Shown in pieces: positions 12,975 through 16,550 of a stretch of 16,550 bases of DNA. The notes below the pieces were generated by a model, which made no database searches, was not told where the DNA came from, and was given only the letters and a program-made list of their open reading frames with translations. Source of the stretch: Chlorobium sp. (lineage in GTDB: Bacteria > Bacteroidota > Chlorobiia > Chlorobiales > Chlorobiaceae); NCBI GenBank assembly GCA_026193435.1, contig JAPHUN010000252.1:1-16550 (forward strand), written 5' to 3'. Positions within the stretch are counted from its first letter, which is position 1. Every line of letters begins with the position of its first letter. Both the position numbers and the translations under genes were made by a program.

Positions 12975-13540
12975 GCGTTTTTTCTGTTAAACCGGTTCAT
13001 CGCATGTTCGATGCCGTGTACAACAAAATCAAGAGCGGCTTCGGCACATTCAGGGATAATACTGTCTGCGGTCTTCCGTTCTTCTTCAGAGAACTTTCCC
13101 AGCACAAAGGATGAGTAGGAGCCTGAGGGGTGATCCCTCCCTATGCCTACACGCAGGCGGGCGAAATCCTCTCTGCCGAGGCACTGGATGATGTGTTTGA
13201 GACCGTTCTGGCCTCCGGCTGAGCCTTTTGCCCGCAGTCTGATCGATCCAAGAGGTATGTTGAGGTCATCACAGATGACGAGGATCTCTTCCACAGGGAT
13301 TTTATAGAAGTTCATTGCGGCGACTACGGCATGACCTGAAAGATTCATGTAGGTCATCGGTTTGAGCACTATGACCCCTTCTCCTCTGTGGGTGATTTTC
13401 GCATAGTGAAAATTGCCTTTTCCCGTGGTCATGCCTGTCTGAAAGATCCGGGCCATTTCATCAATAACTTCGAATCCAATATTGTGTCGCGTGTTTTCGT
13501 GCCTTTTTTCAGGATTTCCAAGGCCGACAATGAGTTTCAT
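12971..13540 (-). CDS. pth: Peptidyl-tRNA hydrolase
   Basis: Cleaves the ester bond of peptidyl-tRNA released from stalled ribosomes, recycling tRNA; essential in most bacteria and cytosolic. The 189 aa are full length. The conserved start KLIVGLGNPE (2-11) includes N9, and the catalytic histidine is H19 in NTRHNIG. PMTYMNLSG (61-69) gives N66, and VICDDLNIPLG (88-98) gives D91. KGSAGGQNGLK and RLRVGIGRD also match the family. There is no SD before the ATG. It is read toward the alpha/beta hydrolase and overlaps it by 4 nt at the 3' ends. hppA lies upstream on the same strand, separated by a strong terminator, so pth likely has its own promoter in the 116-nt gap. Confidence 0.95.
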   Translation of the reverse strand: MKLIVGLGNPEKRHENTRHNIGFEVIDEMARIFQTGMTTGKGNFHYAKITHRGEGVIVLKPMTYMNLSGHAVVAAMNFYKIPVEEILVICDDLNIPLGSIRLRAKGSAGGQNGLKHIIQCLGREDFARLRVGIGRDHPSGSYSSFVLGKFSEEERKTADSIIPECAEAALDFVVHGIEHAMNRFNRKNA

Positions 13541-13610
13541 ATCTATGGCTGAGAGGCTTGATGAATGGTGTTACGGCTGTTAAGATGGTAAATAATGTTA
13601 TAAATAAAAA

Positions 13611-13632
13611 AGGCCCCGGAGTTTCGGGGCCT
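13611..13632 (-). terminator. Rho-independent terminator of hppA
   Basis: AGGCCCCG (13611-13618), loop GAGTTT and CGGGGCCT (13625-13632) form a perfect GC-rich 8-bp stem. On the minus strand it is followed by TTTTTATTTA, about 25 nt after the hppA stop. Confidence 0.9.
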
Positions 13633-13656
13633 GCATATTTTGCTTATCGAAAGTTT

Positions 13657-15735
13657 TTACCGGATCAGTGGGGCTATCACAAGCGCCACAACCGCAATAA
13701 GTTTCATGAGAATGTTCAGGCTCGGGCCGCTGGTATCTTTGAACGGATCGCCTACCGTATCGCCGACAACAGCTGCCTTGTGGGCTTCGGTTCCTTTGCC
13801 GTAGAGAACACCATCGAACTCAATCCCGCCTTCGATCCTTTTTTTCGCGTTATCCCATGCTCCCCCGGCGTTTGACTGGAATATGGCAAGCAGTACGCCT
13901 GAAGAGGTCACTCCGGCCAGCAGTCCGCCAAGCATATCTTTTGAGACAAACCCCACGACTACCGGAACAAGCACTCCGAGTGTTCCCGGAAGTATCATTT
14001 CCCTGATGGCTGCCTTTGTGGAGATGTCCACACAGTGAGCGAACTCTGCAGGAGCGGTGCCTTCCCTGAGACCGGCAATTTCATTGAACTGACGGCCGAC
14101 CTCGGTGATCATATCCCTTGCCGCCCGGCCTACAGCGTTCATTGCCATAGCGCTGAAGACAAACGGCAGCATGGCCCCGAGCAGCAGGCCTGCCATGATC
14201 ACCGGTTCCGAGATGTCTATGGATACAACATCTGCCTGCTGGCGGAAAGCGGCAAAAAGCGCAAGAGCTGTCAACGCGGCGCTGCCGATAGCGAAGCCTT
14301 TACCGATAGCGGCGGTGGTGTTTCCGACTGCGTCCAGCGTATCTGTTCTTTCCCGGACTTCCGGAGGAAGGCTTGCCATTTCTGCAATGCCTCCTGCATT
14401 ATCCGAGATTGGTCCATAGGCATCGACGGCAAGCTGTATGCCGGTTACGGATAACATGCCGAGTGCAGCGATAGCAATTCCGTAAAGGCCTGCAAAGTAG
14501 TGAGAAGCGATAATCGCGGCAGACAGCACAATGATAGGAAGTCCTGTAGACATCATGCCTATACCCAGACCTGCGATAATGTTCGTGGCAGCGCCGGTGA
14601 CGCTCTGGTACGCGATGCTTTCAACGGGTTTGTTGTGCGTGGAGCAGTAGTACTCAGTAATGAGGCCGATCAAGACGCCGGCGAGAAGTCCTGTGAGCAC
14701 CGCAAAAAAGACGTTGAGAGAGGTGTAGTCGACGCCGTTTATAGCCCAGCTTGACGGCAGGATGTTTGTGATAATGAAATAACTCAGTATGGCCATTATG
14801 AATGTCGCACCGAATTCACCGGTGTTGAGTCCTGTCTGGGGGTTGCCTCCCTCTTTAACTTTCACAAAAAACGAACCGGCAATAGAGACGAGAATCCCTA
14901 CAGCAGCAATGGCAAGCGGGAGAATTACAGCCGCTATGGTCGATTCGCCCATGCTTCCGAATACGGGGACAAACGCTGCGCCGAGCACCATGGTTCCTAT
15001 AATCGAGCCGACGTAACTTTCAAAAAGGTCAGCGCCCATTCCGGCTACGTCCCCTACATTGTCACCGACGTTATCCGCGATGGTTGCCGGATTTCTCGGA
15101 TCATCTTCCGGGATTCCTTCATAAACTTTTCCGGCAAGATCCGCACCAACGTCAGCAGCCTTGGTGTAAATACCGCCGCCGACACGCGCGAAGAGCGCGA
15201 TGGACGAAGCTCCAAGGGAGAAGCCGGAGATCAGATTGATGACCTGATTGATTTCAGAAAACTGGCTGGAGTATACAATAAAAAGAACCGACAGTCCGAG
15301 TATGCCAAGCCCGACGACCGACAGCCCCATGACGAGACCTCCGGAAAAGGCTACATTCAGGGCTTGCGGTAATCCTGTTCGTGCGGCATGTGTTGTTCTG
15401 ACGTTAGCTTTGGTTGCTACTTTCATTCCGAAGTATCCTGCAAGTGCCGAGCAGATTGCTCCGACAACGAAGCTTACGGAGATAATCGGAGAAGAATCAG
15501 GCCTGCCGCTGTTGGCGAAACCCAGAAGAATGGCTACAGAAATGACAAAGATGGCTAAGACTTTGTACTCCCGTTTCAAAAAAGCTACGGCGCCATCAGC
15601 GATGTGGCCTGCGATAGTCACCATCTCGTCGGTACCGGGATCCTGCTTTGACACCCAAGAGGCTTTGTACAATGCATAGAGTAATGCAATGACACCTGAA
15701 AGGGGTATTGCATAGATGAGTAATTGGTTGTCCAT
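13657..15735 (-). CDS. hppA: Membrane-bound ion-pumping pyrophosphatase, K+-dependent type
   Basis: Polytopic membrane enzyme of 692 aa that couples pyrophosphate hydrolysis to pumping of H+ and/or Na+. The substrate motif DVGADLAGK (195-203), the acidic [20 protein letters not shown] (221-240) and the C-terminal [15 protein letters not shown] are all present. The [10 protein letters not shown] segment (471-480) has A475 and G478 where K+-independent enzymes have Lys and Thr, so it should be K+-dependent. Whether it moves H+, Na+ or both cannot be settled by eye. The frame is open 48 codons further upstream, but that part is not family-like; [12 protein letters not shown] at 15735 fits the first membrane helix. 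There is no SD. It is monocistronic, with a strong terminator. It conserves energy from biosynthetic pyrophosphate. Confidence 0.93.
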   Translation of the reverse strand: MDNQLLIYAIPLSGVIALLYALYKASWVSKQDPGTDEMVTIAGHIADGAVAFLKREYKVLAIFVISVAILLGFANSGRPDSSPIISVSFVVGAICSALAGYFGMKVATKANVRTTHAARTGLPQALNVAFSGGLVMGLSVVGLGILGLSVLFIVYSSQFSEINQVINLISGFSLGASSIALFARVGGGIYTKAADVGADLAGKVYEGIPEDDPRNPATIADNVGDNVGDVAGMGADLFESYVGSIIGTMVLGAAFVPVFGSMGESTIAAVILPLAIAAVGILVSIAGSFFVKVKEGGNPQTGLNTGEFGATFIMAILSYFIITNILPSSWAINGVDYTSLNVFFAVLTGLLAGVLIGLITEYYCSTHNKPVESIAYQSVTGAATNIIAGLGIGMMSTGLPIIVLSAAIIASHYFAGLYGIAIAALGMLSVTGIQLAVDAYGPISDNAGGIAEMASLPPEVRERTDTLDAVGNTTAAIGKGFAIGSAALTALALFAAFRQQADVVSIDISEPVIMAGLLLGAMLPFVFSAMAMNAVGRAARDMITEVGRQFNEIAGLREGTAPAEFAHCVDISTKAAIREMILPGTLGVLVPVVVGFVSKDMLGGLLAGVTSSGVLLAIFQSNAGGAWDNAKKRIEGGIEFDGVLYGKGTEAHKAAVVGDTVGDPFKDTSGPSLNILMKLIAVVALVIAPLIR

Positions 15736-15967
15736 TTTTATTTTTGCGTTAATAATTGCGTGAGGTAAGAAGCAACCGTGAAAAGCTCTCTCTGAAACAA
15801 GTTCAGGTTTCTCGTCAGGCAATCGCGGGTAGTTACGTGAACCCGTGAAAGAAAGTGGCGGAGTGTATGTGGAGTACAATCGTAAAGATCATAGCGAGGG
15901 AAAAGTTACAACTTCTCAAGGGTTCTTCAAAGCTGAGATCACTATCCGCCAGGGGTTTTTCTTCTCT

Positions 15968-16550
15968 CTACCTCTTGTGAACTTCAGCTTGAAAAAGAAG
16001 AGGAAAATGATCTGAATAGCCGCCGAGATATCTCTGGCCTTTGTAGGTCGCATAGGGGAGCCTGTCGCTTCCTTTTTCCATATGACGGATATGAAAACAG
16101 TTGAAAGCATCTTCAGGAACAGATAAGCCCCGGTCATCGAAAAGTCCGGCTGAAACCATGACCTGATCGAATTGAAACCATCTGCTCCGGAAGTAGCAGC
16201 TTCCTTTTTTACGACTGTTTGCCCAGAAGTTGAAAAGTTTGCCGGTACTTTTCCTCAGGAAGTCATCTCTCTCTGTTGTCGCTTGCAGGATTTCCTGAAT
16301 CGATTTGTTCCCGGGGTCATCGTTGAAGTCTCCCATGACAACAATGTCTGCTTCTGTATTGATTTCAAGGAGACTGTCGACAATTGTTTTTGCAGTTCGC
16401 GCGGCCTGAAGCCGAAAAGGTTCGGACCAAGCCTGATCGAGAGACCTTGAAGGCCAATGGTTGACCAGCAGAAAAAAGGGGGCGTTATCTACTTGAAAGT
16501 TGTACAGTGTAATGTCTCTGGTGTTCCTTTCCCTGAGGTTTACCCGATAG
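15968..16550 (-). CDS. Endonuclease/exonuclease/phosphatase (EEP) family protein, 3' part
   Basis: C-terminal part of an EEP-superfamily hydrolase (DNase I / phosphodiesterase fold); the 5' end lies outside the window. Translation of the minus strand from the window edge gives, in order, LYNFQVDNAPFFLLVNHWPS, the catalytic MGDFNDDP (16313-16336) and near the end GGYSDHFPL with the catalytic His of the SDH motif. Both Mg-dependent catalytic blocks of the family are present, so this half looks intact. The substrate (nucleic acid, lipid head group or nucleotide) is unknown. The ATG at 16336 is only an internal methionine of the GDFN motif, not a start. It reads toward hppA with a 232-nt gap and no clear terminator. 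Confidence 0.88.
   Translation of the reverse strand, partial: YRVNLRERNTRDITLYNFQVDNAPFFLLVNHWPSRSLDQAWSEPFRLQAARTAKTIVDSLLEINTEADIVVMGDFNDDPGNKSIQEILQATTERDDFLRKSTGKLFNFWANSRKKGSCYFRSRWFQFDQVMVSAGLFDDRGLSVPEDAFNCFHIRHMEKGSDRLPYATYKGQRYLGGYSDHFPLLFQAEVHKR

Noticed and set aside
14035..14454. Long plus-strand open frames inside hppA (also 14105-14419 and 15248-15679)
   Set aside because: They are antisense to conserved pyrophosphatase motifs and show no domain of their own.
15736..15879. 48-residue N-terminal extension of the pyrophosphatase
   Set aside because: It is rich in Pro/Arg/His, unlike the family, whose first membrane helix begins right after the ATG at 15735.
15736..15967. Gap between the EEP gene and hppA
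   Set aside because: Searched by eye for a terminator, small gene or RNA; only weak direct similarity (CTTCTCAAGG/TTCTTCAAAG) was seen, not enough to report.

Overview
The window looks like chromosome of a green sulfur bacterium (Chlorobiota; Chlorobium/Prosthecochloris-like). Three things point there: a polytopic UbiA-family (bacterio)chlorophyll synthase; two neighbouring Chlorobium-type 2[4Fe-4S] ferredoxins of 61-62 aa; and a membrane pyrophosphatase, HldD and PhoH with Chlorobi-like sequences. Many starts lack a Shine-Dalgarno sequence, which also fits the Bacteroidota/Chlorobiota group. The assignment rests on recalled family features, not on a database search. No rRNA, tRNA, CRISPR array, prophage or complete insertion sequence was seen.

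Layout. 1-1920 is the most accessory part: a solitary REP-associated-type Y1/HUH transposase with a C-terminal HTH (+), a thioredoxin-type arsenate reductase (-), and a 380-bp gap holding a short decayed remnant of a HepT/DUF86 HEPN toxin. 1921-3943 holds a zinc alcohol dehydrogenase (+) facing a minus-strand pair, a LOG-family phosphoribohydrolase followed by a 115-aa conserved unknown. 3944-4205 is a repeat-rich spacer with a 20-bp perfect palindrome and an octamer tandem array. 4206-6270 is a minus-strand operon, chlorophyll synthase - YjbQ - family 2 glycosyltransferase, joined by 4-nt stop/start overlaps.

6357-7351 holds a small exported Gly/Pro/Asn-rich protein (+) and two minus-strand ferredoxins. 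The exported gene and the first ferredoxin meet at a strong bidirectional terminator. 7497-9469 is hldD-phoH (-), with phoH starting at TTG. 9752-10174 is an orphan minimal ECF-sigma-like protein with its own perfect SD and terminator. 10477-12974 is a plus-strand run hisC - trmH-like methyltransferase - alpha/beta hydrolase, which runs into pth (-) with a 4-nt 3' overlap. hppA (-) follows with a clear terminator, then the 3' part of an endonuclease/exonuclease/phosphatase-family gene cut by the window edge.

Functionally this is mostly housekeeping and photosynthetic metabolism: chlorophyll esterification, low-potential electron transfer, LPS heptose synthesis, histidine synthesis, tRNA maintenance and pyrophosphate energy conservation. 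I did not find a convincing new multi-gene system. The best leads are the HepT remnant, the chlG-yjbQ-glycosyltransferase coupling, the minimal sigma-like regulator, the operator-like palindrome in the ferredoxin promoter, and the repeats beside the glycosyltransferase.
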